A stretch of 6,126 bases of DNA from RGIG3009 sp964390295. GTDB taxonomy: Bacteria; Bacillota; Clostridia; Oscillospirales; Acutalibacteraceae. The stretch covers positions 1 to 6,126 of the forward strand of contig CAYMHR010000055.1 in assembly GCA_964390295.1 (NCBI GenBank). Reading direction: 5' to 3'. The notes under the pieces are model-generated. The model was given only the letters and a program-made list of their open reading frames with translations. It was not told the origin of the DNA and searched no databases. The position numbers were made by a program, and so were the translations under genes. Shown in pieces: positions 1 through 5,623 of the stretch. Position 1 is the stretch's first letter; the number at the start of each line of letters is the position of its first letter.

Positions 1-1829
1 GCCCACGACGGCAAGGGGATCATATTGGAAAAATCAATCAGATCGCTGACTTGGAACACCGCCAGAACCGCCAGCAGAATACCCACCAAGCCTTCGCCGG
101 CGATCATACCGGAGCAGAACAGAATGCCGTTGCTGGTAGCTTCTTTTCTACGATCTTCGTTTTTCATTTTATCCACAAAGAGTCGAATCAAACCGCCAAC
201 CATAATGCAGGCGTTCAACTGTACCGGCAAATACACACCGATGGCGAAGGGCAAAACCGGTATACCAATAATTTCAACCACCACAGCAAGGCACACACCA
301 ATCATGATCAAGCTCCAGGGCAGATTGTTACCCAAGATACCTTCAACGACCATTTTCATCAACGTGGCTTGCGGCGCGGCCAATTCTTCGGAGCCAAAGC
401 CCCAAGCGCTGTTCAGCAAATACAAGGTAGCACCGATGGCCAATGCCGAAGCAACAACGCCGATGATCTCACCGATTTGTTGCTTTTTAGGAGTAGCGCC
501 CAATAAGTATCCGGTTTTTAAGTCTTGCGAAGTATCGCCGGAAATGGCGGCAACAATGCAGATGATGGAACCGATGGCAATGGCCGCTCTCATGCCGTCC
601 ACCTGGGATTCGCCGGTCAGTTTTAAGATCAAAGTGGTGATCAACAAGGTTGCGATCGCCATGCCGGAAACGGGATTGTTGCTGCTTCCGACAAGACCGA
701 CCATGCGCGACGAGACGGTGGCGAAAAAGAAGCCGAAGATGACGACGATGATCGCTCCGATAAACGACACGGGAATAGCCGGAACCAGCCAAACGGCCAG
801 CGTAAGTACCAGAATGGCAAGCAACACGACTTTGATGGAAATATCCTGCTCGGTACGCAAGGTGGTGTTGGCGCGCGACGAAGAGGACATGCTTTTGATG
901 GTGTCGCGGAAGGTCCGAACGATCAGCGGTAACGAACGGATCAGGCTGATCACGCCGCCGGCGGCCAAGGCACCGGCGCCGATATAGCGCACGTAGGTTT
1001 TCCAAACGCCCTCTGCCCCACCGGAGGTGAAGATTTCTCCAATCGGCACTTCGCCCGGAAATAGAATCAAACTACTTCCGAAAATTACGATCAGCGGAAT
1101 CAAGATCAGCCAGCTGACCAATCCGCCGGCAAACATATAGGATGAAATGCGCGGGCCGCAAATGTAGCCGACGCTCATGACGGCCGGGTAGATTTGCGTA
1201 CCGATCGCGCCGGGATACGTTTTTTTGCTTCCCTGCAAGGTGACCTCTGCGGGGACGATTTTCAAACCGTCAATTAAAAATTTGAAAAAAGCGGCAAAGC
1301 CCATTCCGGCGAATACCGTGGAAGCGTTGGCACCGCCCTCTTCACCGGCAAGCATGACCTCGGCGCACGCCTGCCCCTCCGGATAGGGCAACACACCGTG
1401 CTCGCGCACAATCAGTGCATTGCGTAACGGAACCATGAAAAAGACACCCAGCAAACCGCCGAGCAGAGCAATCAACATGATTTCAATCAGGCTCGGTTCC
1501 TCCATCACGCCCTCGCTTGCCCATAAAAACAGCGCAGGAAGGGTGAAAATGGCACCAGCCGCCAGTGATTCGCCTGCCGAACCGATGGTTTGAACGATAT
1601 TGCTTTCCAAGATAGAGTTTTTGCGTAATGCCACGCGGATCACGCCCATGGCGATGACGGCGGCGGGGATGGATGCGGAAACCGTCATGCCGACGCGAAG
1701 GCCCAAATAGGCATTGGCAGCGCCGAAGACAATCGCCAAAATCACACCCATGACGATTGAGGTAACCGTTAATTCCGGTGTGATCTTTTCTGCCGGAATA
1801 TACGGCTTAAATTCTTGGTTGTTTTCCAT
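1..1829 (-). CDS. OPT-family (oligopeptide-type) transporter, C-terminus cut by window edge
   Basis: Integral membrane transporter of the OPT superfamily, prokaryotic branch. Family members import peptides or metal chelates, probably with protons; the substrate cannot be read here. The frame is open for 609 codons from ATG at 1829-1827 to the left edge with no stop, so the gene is partial. Most of the length is long hydrophobic segments. Hallmarks: an N-terminal NAYLGLRVGMT segment (about 39-49), PYPEGQAC (148-155), NNPVSGM (384-390), and SGDTSQDLKTG (430-440) followed by YLLGATP. The charged stretch KMKNEDRRKEA near the visible end reads as a cytoplasmic loop. The start is supported by AAGGAAAGG about 8 nt upstream and a near-consensus promoter. 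A nearer-promoter ATG 7 nt upstream is out of frame. Prokaryotic relatives are usually somewhat over 600 residues, so only a short tail should be missing. Family assignment is secure; substrate is unknown. Confidence 0.93.
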   Translation of the reverse strand, partial: MENNQEFKPYIPAEKITPELTVTSIVMGVILAIVFGAANAYLGLRVGMTVSASIPAAVIAMGVIRVALRKNSILESNIVQTIGSAGESLAAGAIFTLPALFLWASEGVMEEPSLIEIMLIALLGGLLGVFFMVPLRNALIVREHGVLPYPEGQACAEVMLAGEEGGANASTVFAGMGFAAFFKFLIDGLKIVPAEVTLQGSKKTYPGAIGTQIYPAVMSVGYICGPRISSYMFAGGLVSWLILIPLIVIFGSSLILFPGEVPIGEIFTSGGAEGVWKTYVRYIGAGALAAGGVISLIRSLPLIVRTFRDTIKSMSSSSRANTTLRTEQDISIKVVLLAILVLTLAVWLVPAIPVSFIGAIIVVIFGFFFATVSSRMVGLVGSSNNPVSGMAIATLLITTLILKLTGESQVDGMRAAIAIGSIICIVAAISGDTSQDLKTGYLLGATPKKQQIGEIIGVVASALAIGATLYLLNSAWGFGSEELAAPQATLMKMVVEGILGNNLPWSLIMIGVCLAVVVEIIGIPVLPFAIGVYLPVQLNACIMVGGLIRLFVDKMKNEDRRKEATSNGILFCSGMIAGEGLVGILLAVLAVFQVSDLIDFSNMIPLPSW

Positions 1830-1869
1830 ACGACATACCTTTCCTTTTGCGATGATAAAGTGCTTGCAT

Positions 1870-1898
1870 ATTATATCATATCGTGTCGACAAGGTCAA
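1870..1898 (-). promoter_or_regulatory. Promoter of the OPT transporter gene
   Basis: Read on the minus strand: -35 TTGACC (1898-1893), a 17-bp spacer, and a perfect -10 TATAAT (1875-1870) preceded by TGA, which makes an extended -10. The predicted transcription start is near 1863, leaving a leader of about 34 nt that contains the ribosome binding site. This is a strong housekeeping-type promoter. No operator-like repeat is evident around it. Confidence 0.9.
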
Positions 1899-1935
1899 GC
1901 AAAGAAAAACCGTTCATCTCTATGATGAACGGTTT
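1899..1935 (-). terminator. Rho-independent terminator of the alpha/beta-hydrolase gene
   Basis: A perfect 12-bp stem joins arms 1907-1918 and 1924-1935 around a 5-nt loop. On the minus strand it is followed by a T-rich tract (1906-1899). It begins 4 nt past the hydrolase stop codon. The plus strand has no T-run after the stem, so the direction is clear. The tract ends exactly where the -35 box of the transporter promoter begins. Confidence 0.9.
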
Positions 1936-1939
1936 AACG

Positions 1940-2752
1940 TTACCAGCCGATATACCGAAGCCAGTGAATCAGCAGGTCTCCCCATTGTGCCACGTGTTTC
2001 TCCATGGCGTTTTGACGATTGGTAAGTCCCAAGCCGTGAGGGCCGTGCGGGAAAATATGCATTTCGGTGGCAATTCCGTAATTTCGCAGTTGAGTAGCAT
2101 ATTCCAACGAGTTCTTAACGTCAACACCACCGTCCTCAAAGGTGTGCCAAATAAACGCTTCCGGTGTGTTTTGACGGATCAGCTTTGTCGGAGTCAACTC
2201 CATGCGGCGAATCGCATCGTTGGATTCGGCATACGGAATCCCGATCAAATTATCTCCGGAGCCGATATGAGCATAGTTTTTATCGTACAAATTGATGACC
2301 GGGTAGCACAGAATTTGCTTATTGGGTAACGCGTCTTCCCGGTCGATCGCATCGATGTTTTCGAAATCGATGGGTTCCGTATAGGTGGAAACCAGTGCTG
2401 CCAAATGCCCTCCTGCCGAGGACCCAATGACGGCTATTTTCGTTTTATCGATTCCGAATTTTTCTGCATAATAGCGAACAAAGCGTACACCGCGCCGTGC
2501 ATCCAACAACGGAAGCGGAAACCAATGCGGTGCGCGACGGTAATTTACCACGAATGAGGAAATGCCGTGGTTGGCTAAAAATTCTGCATAGCCGCGTCCT
2601 TCGTGCTCTGCCAGGTGTACGTAGCCGCCACCGGGGAAAATCACAACGGCGGCGCGCGAAAGCACGGTATCGGGACGGTAATAGGTGATGGTTGGCACAA
2701 ATTCACACGTGCCGGGAGTTTGCTCCCACAACGGCATAGTTTCGGTATACAC
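1940..2752 (-). CDS. Alpha/beta-hydrolase, acetyl-esterase / BD-FAE type
   Basis: A 270-residue serine hydrolase, probably a cytoplasmic carboxylesterase acting on small acyl esters such as acetylated sugars; the substrate is inferred from family only. The full catalytic set is visible: oxyanion-hole motif PGGGY (40-44), nucleophile elbow GSSAG (110-114, Ser112), acid Asp207 in WHTFEDGG, and His239 in GPHGLGL. The IWHT...NSLEYA and IFPHGPHGLGL blocks are typical of bacterial esterases annotated as xylanase-like or acetylxylan-esterase-like. No signal peptide is seen. Length is normal for the family. The start is GTG at 2752-2750, chosen because AAGGAG lies 10 nt upstream. The next in-frame ATG (codon 6) would put that ribosome binding site too far away. 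It has its own promoter, divergent from the HAD phosphatase gene, and its own terminator. The residue after Glu206-Asp207 differs from the usual DxxVPV pattern (GGVDV here), but the catalytic Asp is kept. Confidence 0.9.
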   Translation of the reverse strand: MYTETMPLWEQTPGTCEFVPTITYYRPDTVLSRAAVVIFPGGGYVHLAEHEGRGYAEFLANHGISSFVVNYRRAPHWFPLPLLDARRGVRFVRYYAEKFGIDKTKIAVIGSSAGGHLAALVSTYTEPIDFENIDAIDREDALPNKQILCYPVINLYDKNYAHIGSGDNLIGIPYAESNDAIRRMELTPTKLIRQNTPEAFIWHTFEDGGVDVKNSLEYATQLRNYGIATEMHIFPHGPHGLGLTNRQNAMEKHVAQWGDLLIHWLRYIGW

Positions 2753-2762
2753 GGCAATTCCT

Positions 2763-2768
2763 CTCCTT
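2763..2768 (-). promoter_or_regulatory. Ribosome binding site deciding the GTG start of the hydrolase
   Basis: AAGGAG on the minus strand, followed by a further GAGG-like stretch, with a 10-nt gap to the GTG codon at 2752. This supports GTG over the ATG five codons downstream. Confidence 0.8.
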
Positions 2769-2788
2769 AAGCAGACTTCAATAATAAA

Positions 2789-2817
2789 ATTCTACGCAAT
2801 TACTGCGAAAAAGTCAA
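2789..2817 (-). promoter_or_regulatory. Promoter of the alpha/beta-hydrolase gene
   Basis: Minus strand: -35 TTGACT (2817-2812), a 17-bp spacer, and -10 TAGAAT (2794-2789). The predicted start is near 2782, giving a leader of about 30 nt. Its -35 box is one arm of an inverted repeat whose other arm is the -35 box of the divergent HAD gene promoter. Confidence 0.85.
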
Positions 2818-2836
2818 GTGATCAGTTGACTTTTTC
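2807..2836. promoter_or_regulatory. 30-bp inverted repeat spanning two divergent -35 boxes (candidate shared operator)
   Basis: Arms 2807-2817 and 2826-2836 are perfect 11-bp reverse complements (GAAAAAGTCAA / TTGACTTTTTC). The 8-bp centre contains the palindrome TGATCA, so only one base pair (2818 and 2825, G opposite G) breaks symmetry over 30 bp. The dyad covers both -35 hexamers. The two -35 boxes alone would give only 6-bp arms, so five extra bases per arm plus the central TGATCA are unexplained. It may be a dimeric regulator site acting on both genes. No cognate regulator can be named. Confidence 0.5.
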
Positions 2837-2854
2837 ACGCTTTTTCGCTACAAT
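2826..2854 (+). promoter_or_regulatory. Promoter of the HAD-IIA phosphatase gene
   Basis: -35 TTGACT (2826-2831), a 17-bp spacer, and -10 TACAAT (2849-2854). The predicted transcription start is near 2861, leaving a leader of about 20 nt before ATG 2881. The -35 box is 8 bp from the divergent hydrolase -35, so two polymerases could hardly occupy both promoters at once. Confidence 0.87.
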
Positions 2855-2867
2855 GTGACTGAAAGTT

Positions 2868-2873
2868 GAGGTG
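2868..2873 (+). promoter_or_regulatory. Ribosome binding site deciding the ATG start of the HAD phosphatase
   Basis: GAGGTG with a 7-nt gap to ATG 2881. An in-frame TTG at 2866 would overlap this site and lies only about 5 nt after the predicted transcription start, so ATG 2881 is preferred. Confidence 0.75.
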
Positions 2874-2880
2874 TGTCACG

Positions 2881-3654
2881 ATGCATGAAGTGTTAATTAA
2901 AAACGGGTTTATTTGTGATATGGACGGTGTTATCTATCACGGCAACCGCGTTTTGGAGGGCGTTACCGATTTTGTCAACTGGCTGATTGCCAACAACAAG
3001 CGATTTGTGTTTTTGACCAATAGTCCGGAACGCACTCCACACGAATTGAGCATGAAGCTGGAACGCATGGGGTTGAAAATTTCTGCCGATCATTTTTACA
3101 CCAGTGCGATGGCAACGGCGGAATTTCTCAGTAGTCAGCATCCCGGTTGTACCGCTTACGTCATCGGAGAAGCCGCTCTGACCAAAGCGCTGTACGATCA
3201 TTGCATCTATATGAACGACGTTAACCCGGACTACGTGGTCGTTGGTGAAACGCGTACCTATAGCTTTGAAAAAATTGAAAAAGCCATTGAACTGGTCAAT
3301 AAAGGTGCCAAGCTCATCGGTACAAACCCGGATATTACCGGTCCCACCGAGCGCGGTATTATGCCGGCGACCGGTGCGCTGATCTCCCCCATAGAAATTG
3401 CCACCGGGAAGAAGGCGTATTTTGTCGGCAAGCCCAATCCGTTGATGCTCCGTCACGGCATAAAGATGATCGGTTGCCATAGTGATGAAATCGCCTTCAT
3501 TGGCGATCGTATGGATACCGATATTATCGCCGGAATCGAATCCAACGTGGATACGGTTTTGGTGCTTTCGGGTGTGACCTCGCCGGAGGATATTGATCGG
3601 TTTCCCTATCGCCCGAAATACGTTTTGAATGGTGTTGTAGACCTGGTAAAATAA
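2881..3654 (+). CDS. HAD-superfamily subfamily IIA phosphatase, NagD-like
   Basis: A 257-residue soluble, Mg-dependent phosphohydrolase of the HAD-IIA (NagD/YutF/AraL-like) group, whose members dephosphorylate nucleotides or sugar phosphates. The exact substrate is not readable. All four HAD motifs are present: motif I DMDGVI (nucleophile Asp13, acid Asp15), motif II FLTNS (Thr46, Asn47), motif III Lys184 in VGKPNP, and motif IV GDRMDTD (208-214, Asp209 and Asp214 for metal). The IIA cap domain lies between motifs II and III, with GTNPDITGPTERG (147-159) and PATGALISPIE as typical blocks. Length matches E. coli NagD (about 250 residues), so it looks intact. It is transcribed alone, divergent from the esterase gene, and ends in a strong terminator. 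The shared control region suggests linked regulation with the esterase, perhaps in sugar or nucleotide salvage; that link is inference. Confidence 0.92.
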   Translation: MHEVLIKNGFICDMDGVIYHGNRVLEGVTDFVNWLIANNKRFVFLTNSPERTPHELSMKLERMGLKISADHFYTSAMATAEFLSSQHPGCTAYVIGEAALTKALYDHCIYMNDVNPDYVVVGETRTYSFEKIEKAIELVNKGAKLIGTNPDITGPTERGIMPATGALISPIEIATGKKAYFVGKPNPLMLRHGIKMIGCHSDEIAFIGDRMDTDIIAGIESNVDTVLVLSGVTSPEDIDRFPYRPKYVLNGVVDLVK

Positions 3655-3663
3655 ACGAAACAG

Positions 3664-3712
3664 AAAAGCGGCGTCCGCTCCGGAAGGGGCGAACGTCGCT
3701 TTTAGTATTTTT
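3664..3712 (+). terminator. Terminator after the HAD phosphatase gene, possibly bidirectional
   Basis: An 18-bp stem joins arms 3664-3681 and 3686-3703 around a GGAA loop of the GNRA type, with T-rich sequence to 3712. In plus-strand RNA the stem has two G-U wobbles and one C-A mismatch. In minus-strand RNA the same positions give two mismatches and one wobble. The stem is therefore better for the plus gene. Its minus-strand T-tract is also present, and it lies about 30 nt past the stop of the convergent regulator pseudogene, so it may serve both. Confidence 0.88.
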
Positions 3713-3732
3713 ACAGCTCAATTGAAAGTCGT

Positions 3733-4336
3733 TTATCGCGTTTTCGGTTTTTTAATGAAGGAACACAGGATAACGATGATCTGACCTACAATGCCCAGCA
3801 GATAAATCAGTGCTACGTTTTTACCGAAATACAGGAACGTGATATGTATCGTTGCTAAAATCGTCCAAATCAACGCGGAAACGATCACGTAATTGTGTCG
3901 GGTATTAAACCAGATAGAATTTAACACCAGCTTGATGATCAGCAAAATCGGAGGCGTATACACAAAGTACAGCCGTTAAAAGGTTGCCTTGTTGGTAATG
4001 AGCGAGGTTATGATAAACGCAAACAGTGCGATGCAACAGGTGGCGCTTTCTGCAATATAGGTAATCACCCGGCGATTGTAACCTGCCGGTTTCTTTTTGC
4101 TTTTTCTCACCGTGTCGTCAATGTTTTCAGATCGTACCAAACAATCCAACGTTACGCCGAACAGATCGGCGAGCTCTACCAGCACAGTGATATCGGGCGA
4201 CGATTCCCCTCCGCTCCCACTTGGAGATTGTTTTGTCGGAATAGTTGAGCTTTTCTGCCAACTCCATTTGCGTTAAATTGTTACCAATCCGCAACTCGGT
4301 GATATTTTTTGCGACGATCGCTTTGGTGTCGTTCAT
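3733..4336 (-). pseudogene. Broken XRE-family regulator with C-terminal transmembrane domain
   Basis: Remains of an HTH regulator with a membrane tail; about 200 codons when repaired. ATG 4336 has GAGGA upstream. Residues 7-66 form an XRE helix-turn-helix (LTQMELAEKL, then SDKTISKWER). The frame is then lost. One extra base within 4210-4212 shifts it; removing that base restores the expected ERGESSPDI motif and runs on through LADLFGVTLDCLVR into hydrophobic helices. A second lesion, in-frame TAA at 3978-3976 (codon 120), interrupts the tail between TM1 (about 90-113) and three more segments (121-142, 150-170, 174-194). No ribosome binding site supports a restart at GTG 3963. As read, translation ends after 69 residues with a non-homologous tail. 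Intact relatives in Clostridia are thought to be DNA-binding proteins tethered to the membrane; targets here are unknown. A sequencing or assembly error could explain one lesion, less easily both. Confidence 0.82.
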
Positions 4337-4354
4337 GGTCAGTCATCCTCAAAA

Positions 4355-4367
4355 ATTATGTAATAAT
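4355..4367. repeat. Small AT-only palindrome upstream of the regulator pseudogene
   Basis: ATTAT, GTA, ATAAT: 5-bp arms with a 3-nt centre, lying 19-31 nt upstream of ATG 4336. On the minus strand a run of T follows it, so it could be a weak hairpin, a poor terminator for the carboxypeptidase gene, or an autoregulatory operator. No clear -35/-10 pair was found in this 46-nt gap, which favours transcription from the upstream gene. Confidence 0.25.
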
Positions 4368-4382
4368 CGCACTGTGTCCGTG

Positions 4383-5414
4383 TTATGAGGCATTGCTCAA
4401 TGCGGAAAAATATTCTTCTAGGGTTAGATTGGTATCTCGCAGTTCGATGGCGAGCTCTTTGCCGACGTAACGGTAGTGCCACGGTTCATAGATAATGCCG
4501 GTAACGTCGATTTTGCTTTCCGGGTATCGCAGAATAAAGCCGTACTCCCAGCAGTGCTCCATGAGCCATTGCTGACCGACAAAGGTATCCTGCGAGGCGG
4601 TCAACTTCCACGACTGCGTATCCACAATATCGACAGCCAGGCCTAACTGGTGCTCGCTGGTGCCGGGAATCGCTACGCTGGTTTCCGCTTTTTTCTTTGC
4701 CGTTTCCTCATCATACCCTTGATTTTTCCATTCGTTGACCTTGCGGTTGAAAATGCGCGTTTGATGCTCCATGGTGCGGTAAGAAGAAACGATATAGACT
4801 CTGGCGCCGGATTTCTCGTTACAGTCCGTTACCATTTGAAGTAACGCGTCGTAACAACTTTGATCCACTTGTGTGCCGGAAGTAGCTAAATAGGTGTTAT
4901 CCACCGTGATTAAATCCGGCTCATACGCTTCCGGAACGGCATGCCACGGGTTCACCAGCAGAATTTGGCAACCGGATGAGGTGAAAAAGTGATCCGTATC
5001 GTCAATGGTGACTTGACCGCGTGCAAGAGTGCCGTTTTCCAAAAAGTAATAGGTGTGTTCGTTCCATTCCAGCCAGCCCGTATGTAGGATACCATCATCG
5101 GTAAAGTAATATAGCTTGTCATCGATCGTTTGCCAGCCGACGGATGGTGTCCCGTTTTCGTCCAGAAAATAACGGTTTCCGTCCACTTCCAGCCAGCCGA
5201 TACACAAGATGCCTTCGTCGGAAAAATATACGGTTTTGCCATCCAAGAATTGCCAGCCGGTCAAGGGCACGCCGTTAACGTAATAGCTACGTGAGCCGTC
5301 TGCTTCCGTCCAACCGGAGACGGTGCTTTTCGTTTCGGTGGATGGGTTTTTCTGCGTGCAGGAACAAATTAGAATAGTACAAACGGTCATAAGCGATAAA
5401 ACGAGCTTTTTCAT
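4383..5414 (-). CDS. Lipoprotein with wall-binding repeats and VanY-type D,D-carboxypeptidase domain
   Basis: A 343-residue cell-surface peptidoglycan enzyme that probably removes the terminal D-Ala from stem peptides. The N-terminus is a lipoprotein signal: KK, a hydrophobic core, and lipobox ICSC with Cys19. Residues 34-148 carry five GW-type wall-binding repeats with near-exact 20-residue spacing (GW at 34, 53, 73, 93, 113) plus a degenerate sixth (GQ at 133), rich in YYF and DxxG. The M15B/VanY domain follows: SSYRT (Arg213), SEHQLGLAVDI with zinc ligands His255 and Asp262, and YEPWHYRYVG with catalytic Glu310 and zinc ligand His313. All key residues are present. ATG 5414 has GAGGAG 10 nt upstream. 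The gene has its own promoter and a long leader, and the regulator pseudogene lies 46 nt downstream on the same strand. Having both a lipid anchor and wall-binding repeats is unusual. VanY-like domains outside van clusters are usually housekeeping enzymes, so glycopeptide resistance is not implied. Confidence 0.92.
   Translation of the reverse strand: MKKLVLSLMTVCTILICSCTQKNPSTETKSTVSGWTEADGSRSYYVNGVPLTGWQFLDGKTVYFSDEGILCIGWLEVDGNRYFLDENGTPSVGWQTIDDKLYYFTDDGILHTGWLEWNEHTYYFLENGTLARGQVTIDDTDHFFTSSGCQILLVNPWHAVPEAYEPDLITVDNTYLATSGTQVDQSCYDALLQMVTDCNEKSGARVYIVSSYRTMEHQTRIFNRKVNEWKNQGYDEETAKKKAETSVAIPGTSEHQLGLAVDIVDTQSWKLTASQDTFVGQQWLMEHCWEYGFILRYPESKIDVTGIIYEPWHYRYVGKELAIELRDTNLTLEEYFSALSNAS
4971..5315 (-). 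repeat. Tandem wall-binding (GW / choline-binding-like) repeat units
   Basis: This part of the carboxypeptidase gene encodes residues 34-148 as about six units of roughly 20 residues (60 bp), each of the form GW..-.DG..YYF.-.G. The pattern matches the CW_binding / choline-binding repeat families. Units have diverged, and the last has lost its Trp (GQ at 133-134). Near-identical DNA words for the ...GW(L/Q) turns recur, consistent with ancestral duplication. Confidence 0.85.
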
Positions 5415-5537
5415 AGCGTTTCGTCTCCTCGCGGTTAGAATTGGTTTGGCACGTAAGCTGATCCATCAGTTGCGTAGCGGGTGTCAGTAGGTTTTCAACT
5501 ATCGACGTCATGGGCCACACTTTTCGTTGCACACCAT
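5415..5537 (-). other. Long 5' leader of the carboxypeptidase gene
   Basis: About 123 nt separate the predicted transcription start (near 5537) from ATG 5414, far longer than the other leaders here (20-34 nt). It holds the ribosome binding site GAGGAG (5430-5425), a short CTGAT/ATCAG inverted repeat, and a possible 9-codon micro-ORF from an ATG at 5537-5535 to TGA. I recognise no known riboswitch or attenuator. Confidence 0.4.
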
Positions 5538-5543
5538 GGTTTC

Positions 5544-5572
5544 AGTATAGCAAACTTAGAAATATATTGCAA
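5544..5572 (-). promoter_or_regulatory. Promoter of the carboxypeptidase lipoprotein gene
   Basis: Minus strand: -35 TTGCAA (5572-5567), a 17-bp spacer, and -10 TATACT (5549-5544). The -35 box is weaker than those of the other promoters in this window, which fits a promoter helped by an activator. Three CAAGC words lie at and just upstream of the -35 box. Confidence 0.75.
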
Positions 5573-5601
5573 GCATTTGTCACAAGCGTGTACCGTCAAG
5601 C
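5570..5601. repeat. Three CAAGC direct repeats at and upstream of a -35 box
   Basis: CAAGC occurs at 5570-5574, 5583-5587 and 5597-5601 on the plus strand, in the context CAAGC(A/G)T, with 13- and 14-bp spacing. The first overlaps the -35 box of the carboxypeptidase promoter. Regular direct repeats here could be regulator sites, but the words are short and chance is possible. No clear terminator for the upstream flavoprotein gene is seen in this 51-nt gap (5573-5623). Confidence 0.3.
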
Positions 5602-5623
5602 ATCCTTTGAATATGTCCTATGA

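Noticed and set aside
25..987. Long plus-strand open frame of 320 codons
   Set aside because: It is antisense to the OPT transporter, whose minus-strand frame is open for 609 codons with clear family motifs; the plus product has no recognisable domain.
487..1005. Minus-strand open frame of 172 codons
   Set aside because: It is a shifted reading of the transporter gene, very rich in Arg and His, with no ribosome binding site.
1883..2329. Plus-strand open frame over the terminator and the esterase 3' part
   Set aside because: It is antisense to the esterase, with no promoter or ribosome binding site, and it crosses a strong minus-strand terminator.
2893..3480. Minus-strand open frame of 195 codons
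   Set aside because: It is antisense to the HAD phosphatase, which carries all catalytic motifs and a clear promoter and ribosome binding site.
3733..3963. Separate 76-residue membrane protein from GTG 3963
   Set aside because: It is in frame with the upstream regulator fragment across a single TAA, has no ribosome binding site, and matches the expected tail of the same protein.
4383..5414. Vancomycin resistance gene (vanY) reading
   Set aside because: Only the enzyme domain is shared; no vanH/A/X or vanR/S neighbours are present, and wall-binding VanY-type lipoproteins are common housekeeping proteins.
5287..5532. Minus-strand frame of 81 codons from a GTG in the leader, overlapping the start of the carboxypeptidase gene
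   Set aside because: Its second half overlaps the signal-peptide region out of frame, there is no ribosome binding site, and the protein looks like nothing known.
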